Shown: positions 1-7,732 of the stretch, one piece after another
Layout: every line of letters starts with the position of its first letter
Numbering within the stretch: the first letter of the stretch is position 1
Source of the DNA: Caccoplasma_A sp045587545
Lineage (GTDB): Bacteria > Bacteroidota > Bacteroidia > Bacteroidales > G3-4614
Assembly: GCA_045587545.1 (NCBI GenBank)
Contig: JAZNCN010000023.1
Coordinates: 1 to 59,347, forward strand
Length of the DNA: 59,347 bases
Direction of reading: 5' to 3'
The notes under the pieces: generated by a model
What the model saw: only the letters and a program-made list of their open reading frames with translations
Told to the model about the DNA's origin: nothing
The model's database searches: none
Position numbers and translations under genes: made by a program

Positions 1-291
1 GATATGACTCTAAGAGAGCATTTGGAGAAAAATTCGCCCGAGTGGAGAAAACGTACTCAACAAAACAGTGGCACATATAAACTTAACCTGCCAGATGAAG
101 AGCCTATGTTTGACCTCGGGGATATGACTCTAAGAGAGTATTTGGAGAAAAATTCACCCGAGTGGAGAAAACGTACTCAACAAAACAGTGGCACATATAA
201 ACTTAACCTGCCAGATGAAGAGCCTATGTTTGACCTCGGGGATATGACTCTAAGAGAGTATTTGGAGAAAAATTCGCCCGAGTGGAGAAAG
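1..291 (+). repeat. 120-bp coding tandem repeats, continuing off the left edge
   Basis: Units run 4-123 and 124-243 and differ at only two bases by eye. A third begins at 244 and matches for about 48 bp before diverging. The three bases before position 4 (gat) match the end of a unit, so the array continues upstream. The unit is an exact multiple of three and encodes 40 residues, so copy number can change without breaking the frame. Confidence 0.9.
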
Positions 292-1299
292 TTGCAGGAA
301 AAGAATAAGAGAGACTACAGTATTAATCTTTTTGACAGAGGAGAGAGGTTTCAAATTCAAAAACTGCCAAGTATGAAAACTTTTGACAAATGGGGAAGAG
401 AAATTCCTCAAAAGCACATTACTTGGGGTGGGTTAAACCATGATGATAGATATTCAGATATTATACTTAAAAACATCATTGCAAATTGGGGCGATAAATT
501 AAAATTCAAGACTAATGCTTTTAAATCATTTGATGACATTCCCTTAGAATTCCGTAAACATGTAGAGTCGCCTAATAGTAAAGGATTCTTTAATCCCGAT
601 ACTCAAGAGGTTGGCATTATTACAAAAAATATTACTGATGAGAATGATCTAAAAGAGGTAATCCTGCATAACGGATATGTAGGAAAGGGATTGAGTTCGG
701 TTTTGGGTAGCGATATTGACGATTTCTATGATGAAATCTATAACAATATGAGCAACAGAGTTACAAATAATTATCCTCGTTACTTCTCCCAAAACGAAAT
801 TGTCAAAGCACATCTTGCTGATTTAGCAAACGATCCCTATTTAAACCCAGAAGAGTGGAGAAAGATATCATCATTCTTGAAAGATATGATAAGGGTAAAA
901 TCAAACGGAAATATAGTTTCTGACGAAACTCTAAGACGTATGCTATGGCAAAATAATAATCAGATAACCGGTGATGACAGTATAGAGGATATGATTAGAA
1001 AATCAATTGGCAAATTTAGAATGGGAGACGATGAATACGCAAAATTAAATCAAAACACAAATACCCATATTCTCCCTGACAAAAGAAAAGATATAAATCT
1101 TGGGTACACTGCCAACAATGCCTACATATATAAAAATCCTGAATATGGAACTATATCCCCCTTATTACAATTTGATATTGAGAAAGATAAAAGAATTATA
1201 AATTTATTGGAGAATGCTATTAAGAGTGAGAAAATTAACACTACTGTAGATTTAAACAAATTTATGAAAGGTTTATCAAATAAGGGTGTAACGCATTAA
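1..1299 (+). CDS. 3' part of a repeat-containing polyvalent-type protein of unknown function
   Basis: The reading frame is open from the first base, so the true start lies upstream. The visible product opens with two near-identical 40-residue units (MTLREHLEKNSPEWRK..., with LNLPDEEPMFDLGD at the end) and a third, diverged one. A C-terminal part of about 330 residues follows. Around residue 222 the segment LHNGYVGKGL sits where related large polyvalent proteins of Bacteroidales mobile elements, as I remember them, carry a HExxGHxGL zinc-protease-like motif. If that alignment is right the metal site is lost here. A region near residues 270-310 (YFSQNEIVKAHLADLA, then RRMLWQNN) fits the same protein class. 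No signal peptide or membrane segment is seen. Function is unknown, and assignment to a mobile element is inference. Confidence 0.55.
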   Translation, partial: DMTLREHLEKNSPEWRKRTQQNSGTYKLNLPDEEPMFDLGDMTLREYLEKNSPEWRKRTQQNSGTYKLNLPDEEPMFDLGDMTLREYLEKNSPEWRKLQEKNKRDYSINLFDRGERFQIQKLPSMKTFDKWGREIPQKHITWGGLNHDDRYSDIILKNIIANWGDKLKFKTNAFKSFDDIPLEFRKHVESPNSKGFFNPDTQEVGIITKNITDENDLKEVILHNGYVGKGLSSVLGSDIDDFYDEIYNNMSNRVTNNYPRYFSQNEIVKAHLADLANDPYLNPEEWRKISSFLKDMIRVKSNGNIVSDETLRRMLWQNNNQITGDDSIEDMIRKSIGKFRMGDDEYAKLNQNTNTHILPDKRKDINLGYTANNAYIYKNPEYGTISPLLQFDIEKDKRIINLLENAIKSEKINTTVDLNKFMKGLSNKGVTH

Positions 1300-1316
1300 T
1301 CCGTTAAAACACCATA

Positions 1317-1356
1317 ATGAGGCTGTGTCTATTTTGACACAGCCTCATATTTTTAT
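1317..1356 (+). terminator. Rho-independent terminator after the left-edge gene
   Basis: A perfect stem TGAGGCTGTGTC / GACACAGCCTCA (1318-1329 with 1336-1347), loop TATTTT, is followed by TATTTTTATA. It lies 18 bp after the stop codon at 1299. Confidence 0.9.
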
Positions 1357-1431
1357 AGTTTAAGTATCCGTTTAGCAATCTTCTTAAAATTTTATACTAT
1401 CTTTATAGCTAATATATAAATCTTATGTAAG

Positions 1432-2502
1432 ATGTCAAACTTTGAGATTGTTAATGGAAGAGTCATTATTCCTGAAGGAACAACAAAAATAGAGGAGTAT
1501 GCATTTGCCAAATTGGCAGAATTAAAGAGTATATCTATACCTGAAGGTGTAACAGAAATTCAAAAATATGCTTTTGCAGAATGCAAAAATCTGAAAGAGG
1601 TTATATTCCCTTCAACCCTGCAACGTATATGTAATCATGCTTTTGAACTTTGTTCTAGTTTATCAAATATAACCATTCCTGAAAATGTTGATTTTATTGG
1701 AACTGGTGCTTTTGCAGGTTGTTCGGGAGTAAAATCTGTGTCTGTTGATCCTCATAATTCAAAATTTGACTCACGCGACAATTGCAATGCTTTAATTAGG
1801 ACTAAAGATAATGCATTGATAGCAGGATTTAACATAACCTCTATACCAAGATCGGTTACTTATATTTGCAGAGAAGCTTTTGCTCAATGTGATAAATTAG
1901 GGAACTTAGTTATTCCATCAGAGGTAACTATAATAGATAAGTATGCTTTTTCGCACTGTGTAAATTTAAAAAGCGTAAAACTACCTGACAATCTTATAAG
2001 AATTTGTTCTTGTGCATTTTTTCATTGTTCAAGCCTGACAGAGATAGAGATTCCTAAGAATACAGAGCGCTTGGGGAGTGGAATATTTGCTGGTTGTTCA
2101 AACTTAATTTCGTTAAATGTTGCCAAAGAGAATAGAGTATATAACTCTGAAAAGAGTTGTAATGCTATCATTGAAAATGCAACTAATATTTTAATTGCAG
2201 GGTGCTCATCAACAGTTATTCCTCAGTATATAAAAGAGATTAAAGATGCTGCTTTTTTTAATCTTTCTGAATTAATCACTATAAATATACCTGACAGTGT
2301 AACAAAGATTGGCGATGGTGCATTCTATGGGTGTTCTTCACTTAAGAGCATAAACATTCCTGCAAATGTAAATAAAATTGGGAAGTATGCATTTGATGGT
2401 TGTTCCTCGCTTAAATCAATATATATTACAAAAGATCTGACTGAGGGAGTAAAAGAGATGTTACCTAAAGAGTTATATGAGGCTATAAAAGTGAAGAGTT
2501 AG
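1432..2502 (+). CDS. BspA-like leucine-rich-repeat (LRR_5) protein
   Basis: The 356-residue product is built almost entirely of ~23-residue LRR_5 units of the type YAFAECKNLKEVIFPSTL, with the recurrent AFAxCxxL and IPxxVxxIGxxAF patterns. Two non-LRR inserts, around residues 107-130 and 235-260, share the pattern NS-x-x-(D/N)S-x-x-x-CNA-I/L-x-x-T, as in BspA-family proteins of Treponema, Tannerella and many gut Bacteroidales. These proteins usually act in binding or adhesion. There is no signal peptide or sorting tail, so either the protein is cytoplasmic or a secreted start was lost. The ATG at 1432 is the first in frame. It stands alone between two terminators. Confidence 0.85.
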   Translation: MSNFEIVNGRVIIPEGTTKIEEYAFAKLAELKSISIPEGVTEIQKYAFAECKNLKEVIFPSTLQRICNHAFELCSSLSNITIPENVDFIGTGAFAGCSGVKSVSVDPHNSKFDSRDNCNALIRTKDNALIAGFNITSIPRSVTYICREAFAQCDKLGNLVIPSEVTIIDKYAFSHCVNLKSVKLPDNLIRICSCAFFHCSSLTEIEIPKNTERLGSGIFAGCSNLISLNVAKENRVYNSEKSCNAIIENATNILIAGCSSTVIPQYIKEIKDAAFFNLSELITINIPDSVTKIGDGAFYGCSSLKSINIPANVNKIGKYAFDGCSSLKSIYITKDLTEGVKEMLPKELYEAIKVKS

Positions 2503-2522
2503 AAGAGAGTAGTGAGTAATTT

Positions 2523-2560
2523 CTAATTGTTGCAAAGCATCTCACCAATTTTTAATTAGC
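2523..2560 (+). repeat. Dispersed 38-nt hairpin repeat, copy 1
   Basis: This 38-nt segment aligns without gaps to 29119-29156 and 52343-52380. All share the frame (C/A)TAATTG, a central CAAA, and AATT-N2-TAATTA near the end. Here the arms GTTGC/GCATC pair at four of five positions. The surrounding 2503-2630 spacer holds no gene. Confidence 0.6.
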
Positions 2561-2591
2561 CTTACAACTTATAATATTATCTTCAGACAGA

Positions 2592-2611
2592 GCATGCTAT
2601 CTCCCTACTTT
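2592..2611 (+). repeat. Short dispersed motif GCATGCT...CCTACTT, copy 1
   Basis: The 20-bp segment GCATGCTATCTCCCTACTTT recurs with few changes at 32458-32476 and 33587-33606. It is preceded here by CAGACAGA and is intergenic in all three places. Function unknown. Confidence 0.5.
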
Positions 2612-2630
2612 GATAACTGATAGCTGGTAA

Positions 2631-2667
2631 AAAGTAAGAGAGAGTCTTTAATACTCTCTCTTGCTTT
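2631..2667 (-). terminator. Terminator of asnS
   Basis: Stem AAGAGAGAGT / ACTCTCTCTT (2636-2645 with 2653-2662), extended by five more pairs including one wobble. On the minus strand it is followed by a T-rich run, 7 bp after the asnS stop. Confidence 0.8.
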
Positions 2668-2673
2668 CTTTAT

Positions 2674-4071
2674 TTAGAACTCTGCGTTGCGAGGTGTACG
2701 CGGGAATGGGATTACATCGCGAATATTGCTCATTCCTGTTACAAATAGCAATAAACGCTCAAATCCTAATCCAAATCCTGAGTGGGGCGCTGTTCCAAAG
2801 CGACGTGTGTCCAAATACCACCATATATCTTTTTCTGGGACTTCCATCTCATTTGCACGTTGTGCAAGTTTTTCGTAATTCTCCTCGCGTTGCGATCCTC
2901 CGATTATCTCTCCTATTTTTGGAAAGAGAATATCCATTGCTCGAACTGTCTTTCCATCGTCGTTCTGTTTCATATAGAACGATTTTATCTCTTTGGGATA
3001 GTCGGTCAATATTACCGGACGTTTGAAATACTCCTCTACAAGGTAACGCTCATGCTCTGCTGCAAGGTCAGCTCCCCAAAATATTGGAAACTCAAATTTC
3101 TTACCTTTTGCTACTGCATCTTCTAATATTGATATACCCTCTGTGTATGTTAAACGTTTAAACTCTACATCAATTACTGAACGTAAGCGGGCAAGCAACT
3201 CTTTGTCAAACATATCGTTTAGGAATTGCAAATCATCAGCACAATTATCTAATGCCCAACGTACACAATATTTGATAAAGTCCTCTGCCAACTCCATGTT
3301 GTCCTCAATTTCATTGAAGGCAACTTCAGGCTCAATCATCCAAAACTCCGCCAAGTGGCGTGGAGTGTTTGAGTTTTCGGCACGGAATGTGGGCCCAAAT
3401 GTATAAACTGCGCCTAATGCCATAGCTGCCAACTCTGCCTCTAATTGTCCTGATACGGTCAGCGATGCTTGACGTCCGAAAAAGTCGTTATCATAGATTA
3501 TTGAACCGTTTTCGTCTTTTTTCAAATCGTATAGGTTCATTGTCGTTACCTGGAACATTTGTCCTGCTCCCTCACAGTCCGATGCAGTAATCAATGGTGT
3601 GTGAAAGTAGAAGAAACCTCTCTCGTGGAAGAAGCGATGTATTGCCATTGCCATATGGTGGCGTATGCGGAATACTGCTCCGAATGTATTTGTACGTGGA
3701 CGCAAGTGTGCTATTTCACGAAGATACTCCATTGAGTGTCCTTTCTTTTGCAAAGGATATGTCATAGGGTCTGCTGTTCCGTAAACTTCAAATTCCTTAC
3801 ATTGTATTTCTATCTCTTGCCCTCCGCCTTGTGAAGCTACCAACTCTCCTACTACAGACAGACATGCTCCTGTTGTTACAAGACGCATCTGCTCCTCATC
3901 AAAATTTGCAAGGTCGGCAACAACCTGAATATTTTTTATTGTTGTTCCGTCATTCAACGCAATGAATGCAACTTGTTTATTGCCTCTCTTGGTTCTTACC
4001 CAACCTTTTACATTTACAACTTCTCCTATTGGCTTTTGTGTAAAAAGATCTGCTATTCTAATCCTTTTCAT
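2674..4071 (-). CDS. asnS: Asparaginyl-tRNA synthetase
   Basis: A class II aminoacyl-tRNA synthetase of 465 residues, the normal length. It charges tRNA-Asn with asparagine in the cytoplasm. An N-terminal OB-fold anticodon-binding domain covers about residues 1-110 (VNVKGWVRTKRGNKQVAFI). The catalytic domain shows motif 2 (FGPTFRAENSNTPRHLAEFWMIEPE) and the closing motif 3 (GFGLGFERLLLFVTGMSNIRDVIPFPRTP). The MSNIRDVIPFPRTP ending separates AsnRS from AspRS. It is read leftward, 45 bp downstream of the pseudouridine synthase stop, and probably shares that transcript. Confidence 0.97.
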   Translation of the reverse strand: MKRIRIADLFTQKPIGEVVNVKGWVRTKRGNKQVAFIALNDGTTIKNIQVVADLANFDEEQMRLVTTGACLSVVGELVASQGGGQEIEIQCKEFEVYGTADPMTYPLQKKGHSMEYLREIAHLRPRTNTFGAVFRIRHHMAMAIHRFFHERGFFYFHTPLITASDCEGAGQMFQVTTMNLYDLKKDENGSIIYDNDFFGRQASLTVSGQLEAELAAMALGAVYTFGPTFRAENSNTPRHLAEFWMIEPEVAFNEIEDNMELAEDFIKYCVRWALDNCADDLQFLNDMFDKELLARLRSVIDVEFKRLTYTEGISILEDAVAKGKKFEFPIFWGADLAAEHERYLVEEYFKRPVILTDYPKEIKSFYMKQNDDGKTVRAMDILFPKIGEIIGGSQREENYEKLAQRANEMEVPEKDIWWYLDTRRFGTAPHSGFGLGFERLLLFVTGMSNIRDVIPFPRTPRNAEF

Positions 4072-4116
4072 ATCTTGTTTTATATATTTATATTTCTGAT
4101 TCTCTTGTATTTCCCA

Positions 4117-5286
4117 CTATTCAAATGCTCCCATGTGCAACATGTTTACCTCCTCTTTTGTAAGGTAACGCCAACGCCCGCGAGGAAGGTCTTTTTTTGT
4201 TAAGCCGGCAAAATAGACTCTGTCAAGTTTTTTTACTTTATATCCTAACGACTCAAATATACGGCGAATGATACGATTGCGACCAGAGTGTATCTCTATA
4301 CCTATTTGATCTTTATCGGTTTCAGTTGCATAACTTATTGCATCGGCATGTATAGGACCGTCACTTAGCTCAATGCCATCTGCAATACGCTGCATATCCT
4401 CTTCGGTTACATCTTTATCGGTACAAACGTAATATATCTTTTTCTTAACATATTGAGGGTGCGTCAATTTTGATGCCAACTCTCCGTCGTTTGTAAGTAA
4501 TAAAACTCCTGTGGTATTACGGTCAAGACGTCCTACGGGAAATATTCTCTCAGGACACGCCTTGCGTATTATATCCATAACCGTTAAACGGCCCTCGGGG
4601 TCACTCATTGTTGTTACACAATTTTTGGGTTTGTTAAGCAACACATATACTTTATGTTCGGGGGTCACAACTTTATCTTTTATTGTTACAATATCTCCAA
4701 ATAAAATTTTTGTACCCAACTCTGTTATTGTATTTCCGTTCACCTTAACCTCGCCTCGTTGTATCATCTCGTCTGCTTCACGACGCGAACATACTCCTGC
4801 TGTTGACAGATATTTGTTCAAACGTATTGGCTCATCGGGACTGAACGGAGCTTTGTATAGTATTGGTTCGGGAATCTTTTTCTTTTTGGGCTTTGGTACC
4901 TGCTTTTGTGGTTTTGCTGAGATAGGACGCTGCTGACGTGTTGAATATGGACGCTCTGCTCCTATTTCCCTATTATCCTCGCCGTTAAACTGACGATATG
5001 GGTTGCGATATCCTCCTTGATTGGGTCGTGATGCGTATGAACGACGTTGATAACCTCTCTCTCTCAATTGAGAAGTTTCGCTATTGTTATCGTAATTGTT
5101 ATATCTGTTTGAACTATATCGAGGAGATTCTTCTCTACTATATTGATTACTGCGTCTTTCTGCACCGTATTGATTTACTTGTCTTGTATTATACGATTTT
5201 CTAAAACCTTGTTCTGACGAAAACCTGTCAGTACTCTCTCGTCTCTCTCCTATCCTTGGGCGACGAGGTTTTTGTCTCTCTTCCAT
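4117..5286 (-). CDS. RluB/RsuA-family rRNA pseudouridine synthase with long basic N-terminus
   Basis: The C-terminal ~235 residues are a complete RsuA/RluB-type synthase: an S4 RNA-binding domain (RLNKYLSTAGVCSRREADEMI), then the catalytic core with the aspartate motif GRLDRNTTGVLLLTNDGEL, and the closing SGRNRIIRRIFESLGYKV. Such enzymes isomerise a uridine in 23S rRNA, typically U2605 for RluB. The first ~145 residues are low-complexity, rich in Arg, Gln, Tyr, Asn and Ser. They probably bind RNA non-specifically, as in other Bacteroidales homologues. I chose the ATG at 5286. The frame opens further to a TTG at 5355, but a promoter at 5375-5406 and an A-rich leader before 5286 favour the internal ATG. 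Confidence 0.88.
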   Translation of the reverse strand: MEERQKPRRPRIGERRESTDRFSSEQGFRKSYNTRQVNQYGAERRSNQYSREESPRYSSNRYNNYDNNSETSQLRERGYQRRSYASRPNQGGYRNPYRQFNGEDNREIGAERPYSTRQQRPISAKPQKQVPKPKKKKIPEPILYKAPFSPDEPIRLNKYLSTAGVCSRREADEMIQRGEVKVNGNTITELGTKILFGDIVTIKDKVVTPEHKVYVLLNKPKNCVTTMSDPEGRLTVMDIIRKACPERIFPVGRLDRNTTGVLLLTNDGELASKLTHPQYVKKKIYYVCTDKDVTEEDMQRIADGIELSDGPIHADAISYATETDKDQIGIEIHSGRNRIIRRIFESLGYKVKKLDRVYFAGLTKKDLPRGRWRYLTKEEVNMLHMGAFE

Positions 5287-5374
5287 AGATGTTTGTTTTT
5301 CTATTTTTTCTTTATTGAAAACCTCACGGTTTACTCTCCTGCACACTTTATCCAAAGAGCTAAGGATACAGATG

Positions 5375-5406
5375 CAAAGGTATTACTTTTTATGGTAATA
5401 AACAAC
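5375..5406 (-). promoter_or_regulatory. Bacteroidota-type promoter for the pseudouridine synthase/asnS
   Basis: On the minus strand a GTTG at 5406-5403, a 20-bp spacer and TACCTTTG at 5382-5375 match the -33 TTG and -7 TAnnTTTG boxes. Transcription would start near 5370, leaving a leader of roughly 80 nt before the ATG at 5286. Confidence 0.65.
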
Positions 5407-5539
5407 CACTTAACAAAAAAAGTTTTTACTGGAGGGAAACCGATATAATAACATTCGTTATCTTATTAATGTTTTATGAAGTAATTTAAAAATATTGTTG
5501 TAACTTCGCATTTAGAAACTTATTTGAATTTAATTTGAT

Positions 5540-6088
5540 ATGGAAATAATTAAAGACGGTAAATATGTTGAGGCATGTTACGTACTTACAGTAGGTAAAG
5601 AGGAAGAGGTTATGGAGACTGTTCCTCAAAACAGACCTCTATCATTTATATTTGGAACAGACCAAATGTTAGAATCTTTTGAGAATAATGTTGCTGGACT
5701 TAAAGCGGGTGATAAATTTGATTTCAGAATTGCTTGTGTTGATGCTTTTGGGGAGTATGAGGAGCAACGCGTTCAGGAGTTATCAAAAGAGATTTTCTCT
5801 CCTAACGGACAATTTGATGCCGAGAACGTTGTGCCCGGCAAAACTTTCCAAATGATAAACTCTGACGGCGACCGTTTTAATGGTTCGGTTTTAGAGGTTC
5901 GTGAAAATACTGTAATCATGGACTTTAACCACCCCCTTGCCGGCGAAGAGCTTCACTTTGTCGGAGAAATTCTTTTGGTTAGAGATGCTACTGAAGAGGA
6001 ACTTAACCCCAAACATAGTTGTGGCTGTTGTAGCGGTTGCCATGGTGGTGATTGCAATAGCGGAGATTGCGATGGTTGTGGTTGTTAA
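5540..6088 (+). CDS. slyD: FKBP-type peptidyl-prolyl isomerase SlyD, metal-binding tail
   Basis: A 182-residue FKBP-fold prolyl isomerase and folding helper. Residues 1-150 hold the split FKBP domain with its inserted chaperone flap; markers are FIFGTDQMLESFE, GLKAGDKFDF and the closing FNHPLAGEELHFVGEIL. The last ~22 residues are a tail with nine Cys and one His interspersed with Gly, Asp and Ser, matching the nickel/zinc-binding tail of SlyD. In Escherichia coli SlyD feeds nickel to hydrogenase. No hydrogenase gene is nearby, so a general metal-buffering or folding role is all that can be inferred. A near-consensus -7 box, TAACTTCG, sits at 5501-5508. Confidence 0.93.
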   Translation: MEIIKDGKYVEACYVLTVGKEEEVMETVPQNRPLSFIFGTDQMLESFENNVAGLKAGDKFDFRIACVDAFGEYEEQRVQELSKEIFSPNGQFDAENVVPGKTFQMINSDGDRFNGSVLEVRENTVIMDFNHPLAGEELHFVGEILLVRDATEEELNPKHSCGCCSGCHGGDCNSGDCDGCGC

Positions 6089-6104
6089 TTGTTAGTTGTT
6101 AGTT

Positions 6105-6128
6105 AACAAGTTCTCGCTTGTTTTTTCG
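6105..6128 (+). terminator. Terminator of slyD
   Basis: Stem AACAAG / CTTGTT (6105-6110 with 6117-6122), loop TTCTCG, followed by TTTTCG. It is preceded by the AGTTGTTAGTTAAC phrase found in several spacers of this window. Confidence 0.65.
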
Positions 6129-6159
6129 TTTGCTCCTACGGAGTAGTTTTTAAAAGAAT

Positions 6160-6915
6160 ATGAAATTTATAGCTATTATTCCTGCACGTTATGCATCAAC
6201 TCGTTTTCCAGGAAAGCCATTGGCTGACATGAACGGAAAGCCCATGATTCAAAGGGTGTTTGAGCAGGTTAAAAAATGTGTAGATAGAGTCTTTGTCGCT
6301 ACTGACGATGAGAGAATATTTAATGCCGTAAAGGCTTTTGGTGGCAATGTTGTAATGACATCGGAGAGTCATAAAAGCGGAACTGACCGTTGTGCCGAAG
6401 CGTATAATAATATTGGCAGCGGCGAAGATGTTATTATAAACATTCAAGGTGATGAGCCTTTTATAAAGCCGGAGCAGATAGAGGCTGTAATGGCTTGTTT
6501 TGAGGATACATCAACTCAAATTGCGACTCTTGTAAAACCTTTTTCTGAGAACGACGGAATAGATGCATTGATGAATCCAAACTCTCCCAAGGTGGTGTTG
6601 GGTGTTAATAACGAGGCTCTCTATTTCAGCCGCTCAATTGTCCCATACGTTAGAGGGTGCGATGTTCAGGAGTGGTTGAAAACCAATATTTTTTATAAGC
6701 ATATTGGCATGTATGCATACCGTGCCGACGCTCTTGCAGAGATTACAAAACTTCCGCAATCGTCATTAGAAAAAGCCGAATCGTTGGAGCAGTTACGTTG
6801 GCTACAAAACGGATACAAAATTAAGGTTGGTATAACTTCACAAGAGACCATAGGTATTGATACTCCTGCCGATATGCAAAAGGCTTTAGAGTTTATGGTT
6901 AAACAAAACTTATAG
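6160..6915 (+). CDS. kdsB: 3-deoxy-manno-octulosonate cytidylyltransferase (CMP-Kdo synthetase)
   Basis: A 251-residue enzyme that joins CTP and Kdo to give CMP-Kdo, the donor for the inner core of lipopolysaccharide. This marks a Gram-negative envelope. The nucleotide-binding start AIIPARYASTRFPGKPLADM, the metal-binding stretch INIQGDEPFI and the late ESLEQLRWLQNG are diagnostic. Length is typical. The ATG at 6160 is the only reasonable start. It stands alone between the slyD terminator and a bidirectional terminator. Confidence 0.97.
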   Translation: MKFIAIIPARYASTRFPGKPLADMNGKPMIQRVFEQVKKCVDRVFVATDDERIFNAVKAFGGNVVMTSESHKSGTDRCAEAYNNIGSGEDVIINIQGDEPFIKPEQIEAVMACFEDTSTQIATLVKPFSENDGIDALMNPNSPKVVLGVNNEALYFSRSIVPYVRGCDVQEWLKTNIFYKHIGMYAYRADALAEITKLPQSSLEKAESLEQLRWLQNGYKIKVGITSQETIGIDTPADMQKALEFMVKQNL

Positions 6916-6931
6916 GAAGAATTTTAAATCT

Positions 6932-6978
6932 TAAATAAAAGCCAAAGCCTTCGTCTTGAAGGCTTTGGCTTTTATTTA
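6932..6978. terminator. Bidirectional terminator between kdsB and the RsmI-like gene
   Basis: A perfect stem AAAAGCCAAAGCCTTC / GAAGGCTTTGGCTTTT (6937-6952 with 6958-6973), loop GTCTT, extended by further A-T pairs. The A and T runs on its flanks let it serve both converging genes. Confidence 0.92.
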
Positions 6979-7000
6979 TCGCTAAATATTGAATAGATAT

Positions 7001-7711
7001 TTACCCTTTGTAAATAAGATATATTGCTGGTATTTTATTTATCTCCGGGAGTGATTTACTCCAATCTTTTATTCTCTTGGTTATGATATATTCGTTTTCG
7101 CAAGTTATTGATGAAGCTATACATAATCGTGTTTGTGGACGACAATTTTTCACCAAATCTGCCATTAATTTTTGATTACGATATGGAGCCTCTATGAATA
7201 TCTGAGTAGTATCCTCTGAATATGCCCTCTGCTCAAGCATCTTTATAGCTTTAACACGATCATTAGCCTCTATTGGCAAATAGCCGTTAAAGGTAAATTT
7301 TTGTCCGTTAAAACCTGATGCCATTAACGACATCAGTATCGATGAAGGGCCAACTAAAGGCACTACCTTTATTCCTCTGCTTTGTGCTACTGCTACAGCA
7401 TCAGCTCCAGGATCGGCAACTGCAGGACACCCAGCCTCTGATATTACTCCTACATTAAATCCCTGCTCAGCCGCTTTAAGGTAGGTTCCTATATCCTCGC
7501 CTTTTGTATGCTCGTTTAAAGTATAAAAGGTTAAATTATCAATAACAATATCGGAATTTGACTTTTTAAGGAACCTTCGAGCCGAACGAATATCCTCAAC
7601 GATAAAGTGTTTTATAGTTGATATTATCTCTCTGTTGTATGATGGCAATACATTATCTATAGGCGTATCGCCCAAAGTAACAGGGATTAGATATAGAGTC
7701 CCTTTATTCAT
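7001..7711 (-). CDS. RsmI-like SAM-dependent methyltransferase (tetrapyrrole methylase fold)
   Basis: The 236-residue product starts GTLYLIPVTLGD and carries VISEAGCPAVADPGADAV and VPLVGPSSILMSLMASG, the glycine-rich SAM-binding signatures shared by RsmI (16S rRNA C1402 2'-O-methyltransferase) and related tetrapyrrole-fold enzymes. The N-terminus is diverged from canonical RsmI (PVTLGDTP instead of PTPIGN). Bacteroidota often carry such a second, RsmI-related protein beside true RsmI, so I do not give the rsmI symbol. It lies 21 bp downstream of the first porin-like gene and could be read from that transcript. Confidence 0.85.
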   Translation of the reverse strand: MNKGTLYLIPVTLGDTPIDNVLPSYNREIISTIKHFIVEDIRSARRFLKKSNSDIVIDNLTFYTLNEHTKGEDIGTYLKAAEQGFNVGVISEAGCPAVADPGADAVAVAQSRGIKVVPLVGPSSILMSLMASGFNGQKFTFNGYLPIEANDRVKAIKMLEQRAYSEDTTQIFIEAPYRNQKLMADLVKNCRPQTRLCIASSITCENEYIITKRIKDWSKSLPEINKIPAIYLIYKG

Positions 7712-7732
7712 GCTTTATAACTGTTATTGAAA

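Noticed and set aside
1..291. CRISPR-like reading of the left-edge repeats
   Set aside because: The 120-bp units are contiguous with no spacers and lie in a coding frame. They are protein repeats, not a CRISPR array.
2661..3026. Plus-strand open frame opposite asnS
   Set aside because: It is a shadow of asnS on the other strand, without a recognisable domain or start context. Many such frames opposite pflB, tamB and the discoidin gene were left out.
5287..5355. N-terminal extension of the pseudouridine synthase to a TTG start at 5355
   Set aside because: It begins only about 15 bp downstream of the predicted start of transcription, and the internal ATG has a better leader. Similar TTG extensions before dnaB, folE, the histidine kinase, the S8 protease and the BT_3928-like gene were trimmed for the same reason.
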